Source of the DNA: Sphagnum compactum
Lineage: Eukaryota > Bryophyta > Sphagnopsida > Sphagnales
Assembly (NCBI GenBank): GCA_965153455.1
Contig: OZ234501.1
Span: forward strand, 4,712,001-4,776,000
Length of the DNA: 64,000 bases
Direction of reading: 5' to 3'
Below the pieces are notes generated by a model, which did no database searches, was not told the DNA's origin, and saw only the letters and a list, made by a program, of their open reading frames with translations. Position 1 is the first letter of the stretch. Every line of letters begins with the position of its first letter. Made by a program: the position numbers and the translations under genes. Of this stretch, positions 12,946 to 24,404 are shown in pieces.

Positions 12946-15776
12946 TTATACTGTTTGGCGCTCATTTGCCTGGAGCTGTTGGTAGTAATCCACCAACACT
13001 TGCCAACCACCAGGGCACATAAATCCATCTGGTGGATTCACCCCTTCTTTTGCAAAGTTTCGCATCTGCCATTGCCGTTTAGCCCAAAAATCTAAAATCA
13101 GTTTCATCCTGAACAAATAATCTCTTTTCCTGATTTTCAATGGTTTCAGAAAAGGCAATATAAAAAGCAGCTTTAAATGTCTGTGTTTTATCAAATCACC
13201 TACCTTGGTACCAGAGATGAACATAAAATCTTGTGCTCTTGATGGTTCGAAAAAGGCCATTGAGCTCTTTGTCTTATCATATGCAGCCACCTGCCACAAT
13301 CCATATCAATTATGATTCCATGAATTTCAAAGGCATGAGAAGATAAGAAACTGAAACATCCACTATTTTCTTGAGAGGGTTAATGAGGCAGTGAAACTCC
13401 AGTTAAGAAATTCCATAGGACTTGTTCATTCTCCTAAGAAATGTAGAATGCTTCATGTCAACTTGCATGCTAACTACATCCTCATGGTATACAGCTTCAC
13501 AAGGGCCAAATGCTTACTCTGAAGGGAAGAATGTTGAGACGCTCAAGGCCAGGAGCCATGCTAAGGACCAATTTTCCATGTTCTGGATCATAGAGGTCAC
13601 GTTTCTCTGTTGGGTGACCCATACCAGCAGGGTCCCTTCCCACAATATAGAAATTTGCACCTGCATTGATGCGGGCCTTTGCATGCCACTGAACTTCTGT
13701 TGGCCCAGCATAATGCATGGGGCTTGGAAAAATAGCTACAACTGTGGTTTGAGGGTCAAGAACACCCTCTTCTAGTACCTGCATCAAGAAAACTGTAAAG
13801 TTTAACATAAGCAGCTTAGCTCTACTGCAAATGGGCAAAAGTCACCACAGTTATCATGGGGTCCAAAACAACCCCATACAGCACCACTACTAGAACATGC
13901 TCTTCAAACTTCAATTTCCTGCACCAAGACAAAAACTTTGACTTCTATGGCCACTGCAGACATAGTGCTGACGATCTTCCTTACCAGGCTGTTCCAACAG
14001 CAGTCTTGCATGCTACTTCTTTAAATGCCTTCATAAAAATTTCCATCCAGCCACTTATCTCTATTGCACAGAAGTATACAAAGATATAGAGGACCCACCT
14101 TTTCATGTTGCTTCATCCGCCATTCCAGTGGAACATCATCCGGCTTTGTAAAGCCACCCAATGGATGCAAAAGCAGTATGGGGTTCTTATAACCCATTTC
14201 CAGCAGACGACGGCGCGTATCAGTCATCAATAAAGCATGCCCATTGTGGACAGGATTACGTAGCTGGAATGCAAACACTGCGTCTGCCTGTTCACACAAT
14301 CAACATATGATGACTCTTTTAGTATTCGGATGTTTGAACCATGACTAGTTGCAAAATGCTCATTCATAGAGATAAAAACTAATCTTTCCTGTTCCTTTCA
14401 TCAAGAAACAGGCATCAGGTACTTCAGAGGATCAATAAGCCCTCCTTGTTTGCAAACCAAGCAAAGAAGCAATCCACTCAGAGAAAAGCTAGCAAAGTAA
14501 CTTTGTTGGCCCAGAAAAATCATACTTCTTGTGACCAATTTACCCAACAATGCAATCAGTGGCCAATCCAACATACAACAAGATGATATTATGTAAGACA
14601 CTGTTCTTCCTGAATCGATTCCATACACTCTCATTCTGCCAGAGAGTCTGGAGCTCTCACGGCAGACCACAAATATAGAGTGTGCACAATTTTTTCTAAG
14701 CAGATACACATATCAAATGGAAAGGATGTGTTTGAGAGGTGGCATACCTCTCGCCTCTCAAACTCAGCACGAAGTTCTGCAGGTGATAACCGGTAGTTAT
14801 CAAGCCCGTCATTGTACTTGATTCTCTCCAGGACCTCTAGGTCCCCACCTACTAGCCAGGTTCCAGAATTGGCAAGGGCCTCCTGCACGTATGGCAGCTC
14901 AGGAGCAGTTGTCCCCCAAGTCCGTGCAATTCGCTCTTCCCTGTTGTGTGCGTATATCTCAATGCTGGAAGACAGCAAAAATCAATCAAGTAAGTACTCT
15001 AGGGTTTGAGAAGATAGCCTTGCTTCACTCACTCCATATACCTCTCACAACAAACAAATAGGAAAATGTTTTCAGAGCAACTGAAGGGGAAGGAGGAGAA
15101 GGTGGACAAGGGAGGGAGGAGGGACGTAGTACTTGCGAAGGATAGCGAGGGGAGTTCCAGTGGGGGCGACAAGAGTAACAGCAGAGGCAGCTCCAATAAC
15201 CTCTTTCTGTTCATCAGTGATGGAGAGCACAATGGGGATGGACATGTTGACAAAGCTGCCATCATTCAAGCGCAGACAATTGAAGTGCAACGTTTGCAGA
15301 TACTCATGCTGTCTCATGAAGCCTCGCAAGGGGGAAGCCCAGCCGTCGGCCAAGACATGAACCCATTCCATATCGACTTTGGAGATATGGATTTGCGGAA
15401 GAGTACTCGCTTCCGCTGTTTTCGCATCCTTATCCTTGGCTGCCACATGCAGGTCGAGTAAAGTGCCACCGTCGGGAGCGATAAGACCCTGTCGACCACC
15501 ACCATTTTGTTGCACAGCAGCAGCTGATTCTTCTTCTTGTGCTCCCGCCACGGCAGCAGCAGCAGCCGAAGAAGAAGATGGCTTCGTGACTAGTGACAAA
15601 CTGTAACGGCTCTGAGAATGCCGAGAATACGGCACAGAAAAGAGTGTTGTTAGGGTTTTTGTGCTCACGCAATGCTTGCCTGTCACAGCTCCCTTCACGG
15701 CCACAATTCGTACAACCGGTCCTGTCGCAAATGCCAGAGCTCCTGCTCCTGCCAACGCCGTCGCCATCATCTCCAT
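12946..15776 (-). CDS. ATPS: ATP sulfurylase, plastid-type, 6 exons, 505 aa
   Basis: Exons: 15133-15776, 14748-14964, 14099-14287, 13518-13778, 13204-13290, 12946-13065. All are GT-AG and frame-consistent, 505 aa. The enzyme makes adenosine 5'-phosphosulfate and pyrophosphate from ATP and sulfate, the first step of sulfate assimilation. Visible landmarks: GLIAPDGG (97-104), the nucleotide-binding [10 protein letters not shown] (295-304), HPLGGFTK (328-335) and GRDPAGM (397-403). The start is the first in-frame ATG (15776), with an in-frame stop just upstream. The first ~90 residues are rich in Ala, Ser and Thr and lack acidic residues until about 80, which suits a plastid transit peptide. This leader is about 45 residues longer than in Arabidopsis enzymes as I recall them. 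No APS-kinase domain is fused. Met3 and Met4 are alternative starts. Confidence 0.96.
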
Positions 15777-15833
15777 CACGACAACCTTCTTGCACACAAA
15801 TTCTTCTTCCTACTACGAAGAAACCTCCCACCG

Positions 15834-15862
15834 GAAGAAGAAGAAGAAGAAGAAGAAGAAGA
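15834..15862. repeat. (GAA)n microsatellite in ATP sulfurylase 5' leader
   Basis: An uninterrupted GAA trinucleotide run lies about 60 bp upstream of the ATP sulfurylase start codon. On the transcribed strand it is a CTT tract, probably in the 5' UTR. CT-rich leaders are common in plants. A variable tract here could alter expression, but that is inference. Confidence 0.9.
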
Positions 15863-17570
15863 CGCGATCCCGAGCAGCAAGCAGCAAATGGCAAAACCAC
15901 AAAAGATGGAAAGGAAGAATTCTGCAACAGAACTCATGCACCCTAACAACAACCTGGCTTGCAACGAGCTCGCTTTCTTTCGTGGTTTTGTGGTGCTGCT
16001 GCAGCGACAGGACACCACAGTACGCAGAATCTCCGGAAATAGCACTGGAAGTTCCACGAGCATAGAAATTGCTGCCCAACAGCATATTCTTCTCCATCCC
16101 CAAAAACAAAACAACAAAGAAACATACCAACCACGGTTTTTTTTTCTCTCACTTTCCCAATTTTGGTATATCGAAAATTTGGGGAATTTTTCCAAAAATT
16201 TTGCACCCTCAAAAATAAAACAAAACAAAACGACAAAGAAACAAGCAGCTAGCTAGCTCACCATGGAATTGGTAATGACTTTTACAATTTTGTGATAGTG
16301 AAAATTTGGCCAATCTTTCCAAAATTTTAGCACCCAATAAACAAAACAAAAAAGAAACAAAACCAACACGACATTTTTTCAATTCTGTGATCTAAAAAAT
16401 ATGGCATATTGTTCCCAGAAAATAGAAAAAATTCCACCTTTTTTATTAAAAACCCCAAAAATTCTCAATTGTTTTGGTCGAAAATTTGACAAAATCTGTT
16501 GGAGAAAAAAAAACATTGAAACCAACCATTAGTGATATCAATTCAATTCAATTAAGAGAAGCAAACTCATGTACGCATTATTTCATTTCCCCCCTAATTT
16601 TTTAGGAACTTTTGGAAAGGCTTTTGTTTTAGTACCTACCCAATTGATCCAACGGTGTACGCAGAGAGTGGGATTGGTTGGGGGGGGGGGGGGGGGGGAA
16701 CAGGGGAATCAAAAAAATTAAAGAGAATCATTGTAATTTGTGGTTGAGAAGCGGTTGACCGTTTGTGTTGTTGCGCTTAACGGAAAGTTCGTTCGTCCTC
16801 CTGTTGCAGCGATGAAGAAGGATGCTGTCCAGAAGAAGCGCAGAATCGTCGTCTCTTTCCCTTCGCTGCACAATTGCGGATGGCTCTACTTAACCTAAGA
16901 GAAACAATTATAACGTATCATCTACTTCTCCTTCTTCTTCTTGTTTTTGTTTTCACCACCATCTCTTCATATTTACTGACCTGGCGTTGGGCTGGGAACC
17001 AGAGAAGCTTCATGGCGGGGGCGCAGAGGCGAGAGGACGGTAAGGGTGGCGCTGTGGCGGCTCGAAGGATTCTTCCACTGTAGTTGCAGCGTGCAGATAT
17101 AATGATGCCCAAGTGACTAGGGCAAGACTCTGGCGTATGGGACCCGTTTCTCTGCCGCACAAACGTGTGACAAGGTGTGTGGTGTATTTGGAGGAACACT
17201 TCCGTAGTGTCACGACCCCCGTTGTCCGGGTACCAGGATCGTCATGTAAGAACCGGAGGTTCCGTTTCCTCTTCCTGAGAATCTATCTGGAACCAGGGAA
17301 CCAGGTCTTGGTTCTAGAACCAGGTGGAACCAGACCCGGATTGAGAATGGCAGATTCTGGAACCGGGTGCAAATCGACCCCTCACATTTGACCTTGAGTG
17401 TAATCGACCTAGGTCCAGTTCCAGAGTCATATGAGAACCAAAACCAGATAGGAATGCTTATAAAAATCTGGTTTCGGTTTTAATTCGAGGGCTTCTAGGC
17501 GTTTTGGGGTTTAGGGTTTAAAGTTTAGAGTTCAGTGGTTTTCTTTGTTTATTTTGTTTTCTTTGTGTTG
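15863..17570. other. ATP sulfurylase upstream region with imperfect repeats and a G homopolymer
   Basis: 16140-16520 contains two or three imperfect units, each beginning CAATTTTG(G/T) and followed by GAAAATTTGG, a CCAAAA-TTT stretch and an A/C-rich ACAAAACAAAA tail (about 16157, 16286 and 16379). A run of 19 G lies at 16680-16698. 16740-17120 is more complex and GC-richer, with a short plus-strand frame at 16812 (28 codons) of no known family. 17220-17480 is littered with GGAACCAG/GGTTCT words. No gene can be supported. Confidence 0.5.
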
Positions 17571-17576
17571 TATTCA

Positions 17577-17785
17577 TGTTCAAGCTCTCCATAGTTTAAG
17601 GTTTTTGTTTTTTTTTCTTCAAAGCTCAAACTCTAAACAAAGTTCAAGATTTTTGTTTAAATTCCTTAAAAGCTCAAGCTCCAAACAAAGCTCAAAGTTT
17701 TTTTGTTTTTTTCTTCAAAGTTCAAGTTCTAAACAAAGCTCAAGGTTTTACTTTCATTTTTTTCAAAGCTCAAGCTCCAAAACTA
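17577..17785. repeat. 48-bp tandem repeat, 3 full plus 2 partial units
   Basis: Units at 17625-17672, 17673-17720 and 17721-17768 are each exactly 48 bp. They begin (C/T)TCAA(A/G)(C/T)TC(C/T)AAACAAAG and end in a T-rich block plus AAAG. A diverged 46-48 bp unit precedes them and a partial unit follows. Because 48 is a multiple of three, a plus-strand frame (17545-17985) reads through as a 16-residue SSSSKQSS-rich repeat. Nothing else supports this as a real protein. Confidence 0.85.
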
Positions 17786-17934
17786 GTAAGTTGTTCACTC
17801 AACTTGTGTCTTTGTTATGTTCATCTATTGGTATTGGTGTTTTTTGTGACCTTGGTCGTGCTCTTTTGATGGTGTTCTTTTTTACCTCAACAAAGTTAAC
17901 CTTTTTTTGTAATGGTGATGGCAATCACATTTAT

Positions 17935-18260
17935 ACATTTCTTAAACTATCAACATTTTTACATGAGTCAAATCATTCACTTTGAATATATTGAAACAAC
18001 TATTCAAACAGGCGTATTGCATTTACTAATGTATATTGAAACACACATAACAACTTAATGCTTCACATTTATATTTGAATGGGTTAATGAATTTTTTTGC
18101 ATCTCTTGAACTATTAACATTGGCACATGAATTGAATCATTCACTTTGAATGTTGTTAAATCCATTATTCAAAATTTGCATTTTGCACTCATCACACTTT
18201 TTGAAATGGATGTATAAAAATTTAGAAAATTTCACATTTAAATTTGAATGGGTTAGGGAT
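17935..18260. repeat. ~165-bp diverged tandem duplication
   Basis: AATCATTCACTTTGAAT occurs at about 17972 and again 164 bp later. The flanking words match in order: AAACTAT/GAACTATTAACAT before, and ATTCAAA then TTCACATTTA(t/a)ATTTGAATGGGTTA after. Divergence is substantial. Confidence 0.65.
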
Positions 18261-18309
18261 TAGATCAAAATGTTCATGCAAAGTTTAGGATGCATGTAGA
18301 CCCCTGCCG

Positions 18310-20245
18310 GGGGGGGGGGAGATCCACTATTTAAACCAAAAATTTCACCAAATAAATTTTTTATTTTTAAAAGGGAAAAAAATCTAAAATAGATTCTGAC
18401 ATCATTAAAAAAAATTAGATTTTTTTTTAAAGTTAGGTAATTAATTATTTGTATTCGTGTGTGATTTATTTTGTTAAACACATATGGTTTTGATAATTAA
18501 ATGGTTATATTGAGTACTTTATTTTTATTTTTTATGGCCAACTTTTGCCAATTTAAAGGGGTAACAACATTATGAAAGACTTTTTTTGGTCAAATTTAAA
18601 ATATATATTGTCAATTTTTTACAATAAAATAAAGTAAGTAACAATAATATTGAAGGATTTAAACAAGTTTCTAATTACACAACTTATCTATAACCAAATA
18701 TGGTAATTTTTTAATGAATGATTATCATTTTAATAACCTCATTAAAAAAAATTGTACCTAATCATATTGGGGACAATAAAAACTTGAATTTTTTTAAAAA
18801 TTGAAGCTATTTTATGTCTTGAAAATAAAATGGTAAAAGATTTAATGAATGAATTTTTTGATTGACTTTGAATTTATAAAGATTCTAAGTCAATTTAAAC
18901 CAGAAAAAATTTGTAGATTTATTCATGACATGCAATTTCAAGTTTCTTTCAACCTTTTAAATTTAATTTTTGTAAATTATAATTATTTTTTTGAATACAT
19001 TATTGATTAAAATATTTCTGTATTTTGATTACAAGTCCTAAACCCATTGTAAAATTATATCAATTTTTTAAAATTAATTTTTTAATATTAAAAATATGTT
19101 TTTTAAATTTAAAAAAATCCTTCGTTGATGTTGATAGCTATTTTTATGTTTGCAAAAAGATCGAGATCCACCACACAAAAAAAACCTTTGGTTACATCAT
19201 TAATATTTATTTAAAATTTTCAAAAAATTAGATAAGTTTCACAATGATCTTAAAGATTGAGCTTAAATGTATTCAAATAAAATTAATTTTGCAATTGTTT
19301 ATGTATTTAAAATTGAAATTATTATAATTATTTTTAAATTTTTATTCATTAGGATTTTTATTTTTATTTTTTCAAATTTATGATCCCAATTCTTTTTGCA
19401 ATTATTTTGTTGTGAACATTTTTTTTTGAATTTTTCATTTTTTTCCATTTTTTTCCCAACAAGAATTGTTAAATTTAAAATTTTTGAAACCAAAAAAACA
19501 TGTTGGTTGGGGGGAGGGGCATTAATCAACTATTTAAAATAAAATATCACCAATGAAAATTTTGTTTCTTTTTACAAAAGAAGCACATGTAAAACATATT
19601 CTTACATAATTAAAAAAACAAAATCTTGTGATTTTTTTTTCAAAGTTGTGTAATTGATCATTGGCAATAGTGTATGGTTAATCGTGTTAAACAAATATGG
19701 TCTTGATAATAAAATGGTTATATTTACTACTTAATTAATGTTTATTCTTGTAATTAATTTTTACCAATTTAAGGTGGCAACAACATCAAAAAAAGATTTC
19801 TTTGAACAAAAAACGTTTCAAATATATATATTTATTATTATTTTTAAATATATATATATATATAATAAAAATTTGTAAATAACCATAATATTGAAAGATT
19901 TAAACAAGTTTCCAACTACACAACTTGTCTATAACCAAATGTGACAATCTTCTTATGCATGACTACCATTTAACAACAACGTCAAAATAAATAAATAAAT
20001 TCATATTGGGGAAAATAAGAATTTGCAATTTTTCAAAAAATAGACATATTTTATGTAATAATTTTTTTAATTAAAAATAATAAATGCACTTTTGAATTCA
20101 CATTGAATTTACAAAGATTCTAGGTCAATCAATTTAAACAAAAAAATTTGTTGATTTATTCATGAAATAATTCCTTTTCAATACTGTAAATTTTATTTTT
20201 ATAAATTATAATAATCTTTTTGAATACATTATTGAATAAATTCAA
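18310..20245. repeat. Pair of ~700-bp diverged direct repeats, offset 1.24 kb
   Basis: 18310-19015 and 19508-20245 share an ordered series of landmarks. These are a G-run followed by ACTATTTAAA and a TATCACCAA-like word, then TAATTAAAAAAA, GTTAAACA(C/A)ATATGGT, TTGATAAT(T)AAATGGTTATATT, TTTAAACAAGTTTC(T/C)AA, ACTTATCTATAACCAAAT, CATATTGGGGA, ACAAAGATTCTA-like, and TGAATACATTATTGA. The shared block is non-coding, very AT-rich and separated by about 0.5 kb of different sequence. This looks like two copies of one repetitive element or an old segmental duplication. Confidence 0.75.
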
Positions 20246-20372
20246 GATCATCTTTTCATTTGTCATATCTGAATAAGTTTTGCAAAAGAAAATGTGTGTT
20301 AAAGTTTGAATTTCTTAGACTTTTTCATGCTAAACATGATAAAATTTATTTTTTTCATTTTAAATAATAAAA

Positions 20373-20652
20373 GTGTTGGAAGTGGTTTGGTGGTGAAAAC
20401 CTTAGTATGATTCTATAAGGTCTCGGGTTCAATCTTTGATGGAAGCATGCCATAATGTATGTTTACAAACATATACATCATGGTGAATACACAAACATGT
20501 ACATCATGTTCAAATGGTGTCAAAACATTTTTGTTGACAAAATCGGGAAAAATAAAAACTTTAAATTTTTTCATGGCATGTAAATTTGTCATGGCACATT
20601 GTGGCAAAAATGTGATTTCCATGACCCCACAATATGGAAAAAAAAAAAAAAG
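20373..20652 (+). mobile_element. Possible tRNA-derived SINE or SINE fragment
   Basis: A box A-like TGGTTTGGTGGTGAAAAC (20383-20400) is followed by a box B-like GGTTCAATC (20426-20434) in a CTCGGGTTCAATC context typical of plant SINE heads. An A-rich stretch of about 14 A with flanking G ends the candidate near 20652. I see no clear target-site duplication, so the borders are tentative. Confidence 0.4.
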
Positions 20653-21986
20653 GCTACATGATGATGTGGCACATTATTCCACATCATATTGAATCGGGAC
20701 CAAAGGGTCAAAGCAAGATAAAATAGATAGAAAAATAAACGTCTCCACTTCAACCCTGCGTCATTCATATAATTATTGTAAGGTAGCATCAAATTAGGTG
20801 AAAATATGTATCAAATGGCATTGATTTGTTATGTAAGGTTTATAATAATCTAATTCTAAAAAAATTAAAAGCAAATGAATTTTAAAAATAGATAAAAAGT
20901 AAATCAATTGAAAAAAATGTGTTCAAACCTACTTTTTGGGTAGAAAAATGAATGAAATTGATATGTAATAAGTAAGGAAATGAAGATCAACATAGGTTTT
21001 AGCAAGTCATTAAAAAAGAATTCCTTTTTGTAAGAACTTACTTGACACCTACTTGAAACCAAAAGCCCACATGGAAAAGTAGACGTCAAAAGCTATTTGT
21101 ATTTTTAAAAACCTACTTAAAACCTACTTTTACAATTTGGAATGTGAAAATTAATGCGCATTAGTGTAAACATATATTATTTTTAATCATTGAAATGAAA
21201 ACATTCAATGTCCACAATTTTATAATGGGTTTTATTACTATTTTAAATCTACTTGTTTTAGTTTTGACAAGGTAATCAAGTTGTTCATTTTATTTTGCTT
21301 ACACCCCTAATGCAACATGCGACTATCCAAACTGACTAAAAAACATTTCATTAAAAATGTCTTAATCAATTTTATTTTTTTACTAAAACCATACAAGTTA
21401 CATATTAATCAATTTAGCCCTATTTCATTAAAAACCCAATGGATTTGGGTAGTGGAAAAAGACAAGATTTTTTCTTGTGACTTTTCATTACATTAATTAA
21501 CTTTCAAACTCTTTAATAAGGTTATTCATTTCATAACATTTTGTTAAACATCCTTTGTGATATTGTAACTTTGGGTTAGGTTCAACATTAAATTATTTTT
21601 TAAAACCTAAAATGATTTTTTTTGAAAAAATTTGTTGAAGCGTTGAAAAATGTGATAAATGCAACTTGAGGTTAACAAAAAACCTAGAACTTTAGCTCTC
21701 CTTGTTGTGGCATCAACAAGCTTGAATTTTGAATTTTAATGATGATGATGCAATAGGAGCAGTGTGACTTTCCACTTTCACTTTCGTATTATTGACCAAG
21801 ATCTCATTGTACCTTCTGAACAAACTTTACTATGCCATCTTTGTGTGTGCACAATTCTGCAAGCTTTTGGATTCAAGTGTAATTCTAGAGGTGTTGTTTT
21901 TCACTTGTTGTTGTTGTTATTATTATTATTCTTTGTTTGGTTTTGTGTGGGTTGTAGGAATGATCAGAGTAGTTGTAACAATTCCC
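20653..21986. other. AT-rich intergenic DNA, nothing recognised
   Basis: No frame of note, no tRNA and no clear terminal repeats. 21890-21960 is a T-rich tract with GTTGTTGTTATTATTATT that immediately precedes the patatin-like exon and resembles a polypyrimidine acceptor region ending TTGTAG. Confidence 0.4.
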
Positions 21987-22123
21987 ATGGCGAATGCTTT
22001 CATGGGAGAGCATCCCAAGGGAAGTGTTGGGAAGAAGATTACCATTCTAAGTATCAATGGTGGTGGAGTGCATGGTCTCATACTTGCTACTATTCTCCAT
22101 GAACTTGAGGCAAAATTGCAAGT
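21987..22123 (+). pseudogene. Patatin-like phospholipase exon fragment
   Basis: The frame starting ATGGCGAATGC at 21987 encodes a peptide containing ITILSINGGGVHG and LILATILHELEAKLQ, then runs into a GTAAAA donor-like site. Patatin-related acyl hydrolases carry an oxyanion-hole motif DGGGxRG in this position of their first exon, followed by a GTSTGG nucleophile elbow. Here Asp is replaced by Asn and Arg by His. No downstream exon with GxSxG or the later Asp-Gly pair could be found in the next kilobases. I read it as a stranded first exon, a decayed or truncated gene. Only about 45 residues remain, so function is not expected. Confidence 0.65.
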
Positions 22124-22429
22124 AAAATCATAGTTAATCAATCCCATCCACCATCTTGCGCTTGTTGTTGTAAGTTAATTTTTGATTGTAAAGAGATGTG
22201 ATTCTTCTTGTAGATAGATTATTATAAGTAGATAATTTTTTATAGAAAATGAACTTGATCATTTTTGATGAATCGAACGTTTGTAGCATCTGAGAACTCA
22301 ACTTTATTGTAGAAAACTTGATTTGAGCTTTGGGTCTTCGCGATCAAGATGATTATACCTAGAAATGTCAAACTTTGACAAATCCACCGCCATTAGAATA
22401 ACATTTCTTCCACTTTCGTCATGCAAAAC

Positions 22430-24404
22430 TAATTAGCCAAGAAATCCAGTTTGTGATCTTTTGGACCTATGTACTCCCCATTGTGGCAACTATTAACTAC
22501 GACACCCATTCTACATGCACATTTTGCTTGCATAAACAATAACAATAGTTGGTAGCTAAGACAAATGCTCACAATCATGGAACACGATTCTTGATGAAAT
22601 CCTTTCTTCTTTGAGTAATATCTACCTCTATTATCTTTTTTTTAAGCTCCTCAAATTGCAACAAAGATACATTCTTTAGATTTATCAATTCCAAATCTAT
22701 TAGAACATTCTCCTTCTCCTTCTTTTCTTTAGTTAGTGCTTTCACTTGACTATCTAAAGCATCCTATTGTTTCTTATGAAGAAACAATGCCTCTGTCCAC
22801 TTCCTCTCTATGGTTTCCCATATTTCAGCCTTATGCTTTAAATTTTACAGTTCTTCATCTTGCAACTTCAACCGTGCTATGCTACCCTTGAGCTCCTCAT
22901 TATCATCTTATAGTTTCTTAATGAACACTTAATTTTTCTACTCAGCCTTTGCCCGTTCTTCCTCTAGATTTCCACATCATTCTTATACCCCTTCTGGAAA
23001 TCTCTCTCCTTATCCAATTCCTCCTGTAATGTTGCATTTTCCTTCTCCCCCATAACCAATCTATTTTTCATAGTGTTCACTTCTAGAATCAAATTCCCCA
23101 TATTTAGACTCATAACTGCCATGGTCTAAAATAATTCATCTACCTTATTTGCTTTCATTACTTCTACAAATACCTCCTCCATAGACTTTGGTGTATTTTT
23201 TTATGTCTTAGGATCTCCAAATTTTTCTACAAATGATCCCAGCTCATGTACCATTATTCTCCCTAGTTGAAATTCAAATGGGAATCCCTTTGTAGATTTT
23301 AGCCTACTAGGTAATACATGTAGTTTTATTAGTCTGCATTTTTCAAAAAGCAGGTTGTGTCGCCCCTCTTTCCATTTGTAGTTTAGTAGCTTGTAGACAA
23401 TCTTGTGTCTGTTGTTGTTGTTGTTGCAAATGTTGTTATAAATGTTGAAAATGTTTTGGATTTACAGTGGTTTCCATCCAGTCTTCACATACATCCCCTT
23501 CAAAGTGTAGATGCTCCTCACCCTTTGGAAACCTTATGTCATGTTCCCTTTTAACTCCCTAGCTTTGCTCCTTCAATTGTCTCTCCTATGGCGATGTCAT
23601 TTGTGGTATCTCCTCCTTCTGCTCCTTCGGTTGTCTCTCTTGTGGAGATGTCATATGTGGTATTACTGTAGTTTGTTTAATTACATGTACCATTGTTAGC
23701 ACTACCCTTACCATTGTTGGCGCTATAGATGGTTCCACTCTACCCCTCATCAATTTTTATGGCTTCAAATCTATGCTCTCATGATCCTTTTTCACTCTTG
23801 AGCCTGAGGCTACTCCTTCCTCAATTTTGTTCTTCCTCTTGAGAGCACTTCTTGAAGAGTTTGCTGTAGCTTTCTTTTTGTTCTCCATTGTTGTCTAAAT
23901 TTCCTCCCTAGTTCTTTTAACCTTGGTCGATGGTTTTTGTGGATTGTCCTTTTGATGCATAAACAGATATTGAAAGATTTTTGCTAATACCAAGGCATAT
24001 TGATAGGTATCTTTCTTATCCCCTTTATCCTCCTTAACATACTTATACCACCTATCCAGCTCACTACACAGACTATTGAATATAATTTGTAACTAATCTA
24101 CCTGCTGCCCCTTCTCTGCTTTCACCAATGTAATAGCATTTTTGTTGCTAAAATATTGTACTTTCTCCCTTTAATAAATGACAAATATAATGGCAAGATA
24201 TCTCACAAAGTATGGAAAACCCAGACTCTTTACATTCCATTGATTTGTAAAAGAATTTGTAAATGCAAGTCTACAACTTTGTAATGCGTAAATTGCTAGT
24301 GACATACTGACCTGTCCTTTTGATTCTTCTACATACCCTTCCACACACACTCCAAAACAATCAGTTGTTGTCAAAGTTACAACCTCACATGACATTATAA
24401 TCAT
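22430..24404 (-). pseudogene. Degenerate coiled-coil protein gene with many stop codons
   Basis: On the minus strand one frame from 24404 to about 23320 reads as a plausible protein. It contains REKVQYFSNKNAITLVKAEK, then LDRWYKYVKEDKGDKKD, a Lys/Arg-rich block, a short near-duplicate PQMTSP/PHMTSP module and a Gln-rich run. It is interrupted by about four TAG, three TAA and a TGA. After frameshifts near 23300 it continues with a Glu/Lys/Leu-rich coiled-coil stretch to about 22600, and an open frame continues to about 22430. I do not recognise the family. The lengthy charged coiled coil and a tryptophan-rich segment suggest a repeat-encoded or transposon-borne gene, but this is inference. Most stops sit where CAG or CAA (Gln) would restore the frame. 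Confidence 0.55.

Noticed and set aside
15777-15797. Upstream start for ATP sulfurylase at 15797
   Set aside because: The codon there is GTG; the first in-frame ATG is at 15776 and an in-frame stop lies at 15810-15812.
15066-16256. Several plus- and minus-strand frames overlapping ATP sulfurylase exon 1 and its leader
   Set aside because: They are shadows of the Ala-rich exon and the GAA/CTT microsatellite in other frames.
16812-16898. Short frame starting MKKDAVQKKRR as the first exon of a gene
   Set aside because: It ends after 28 codons, has no clear donor and no downstream exon was found.
18310-20245. LTR retrotransposon with 18.3 and 19.5 kb segments as LTRs
   Set aside because: No TG...CA ends, primer-binding site or polyprotein lies between the copies; the internal gap is only about 0.5 kb.
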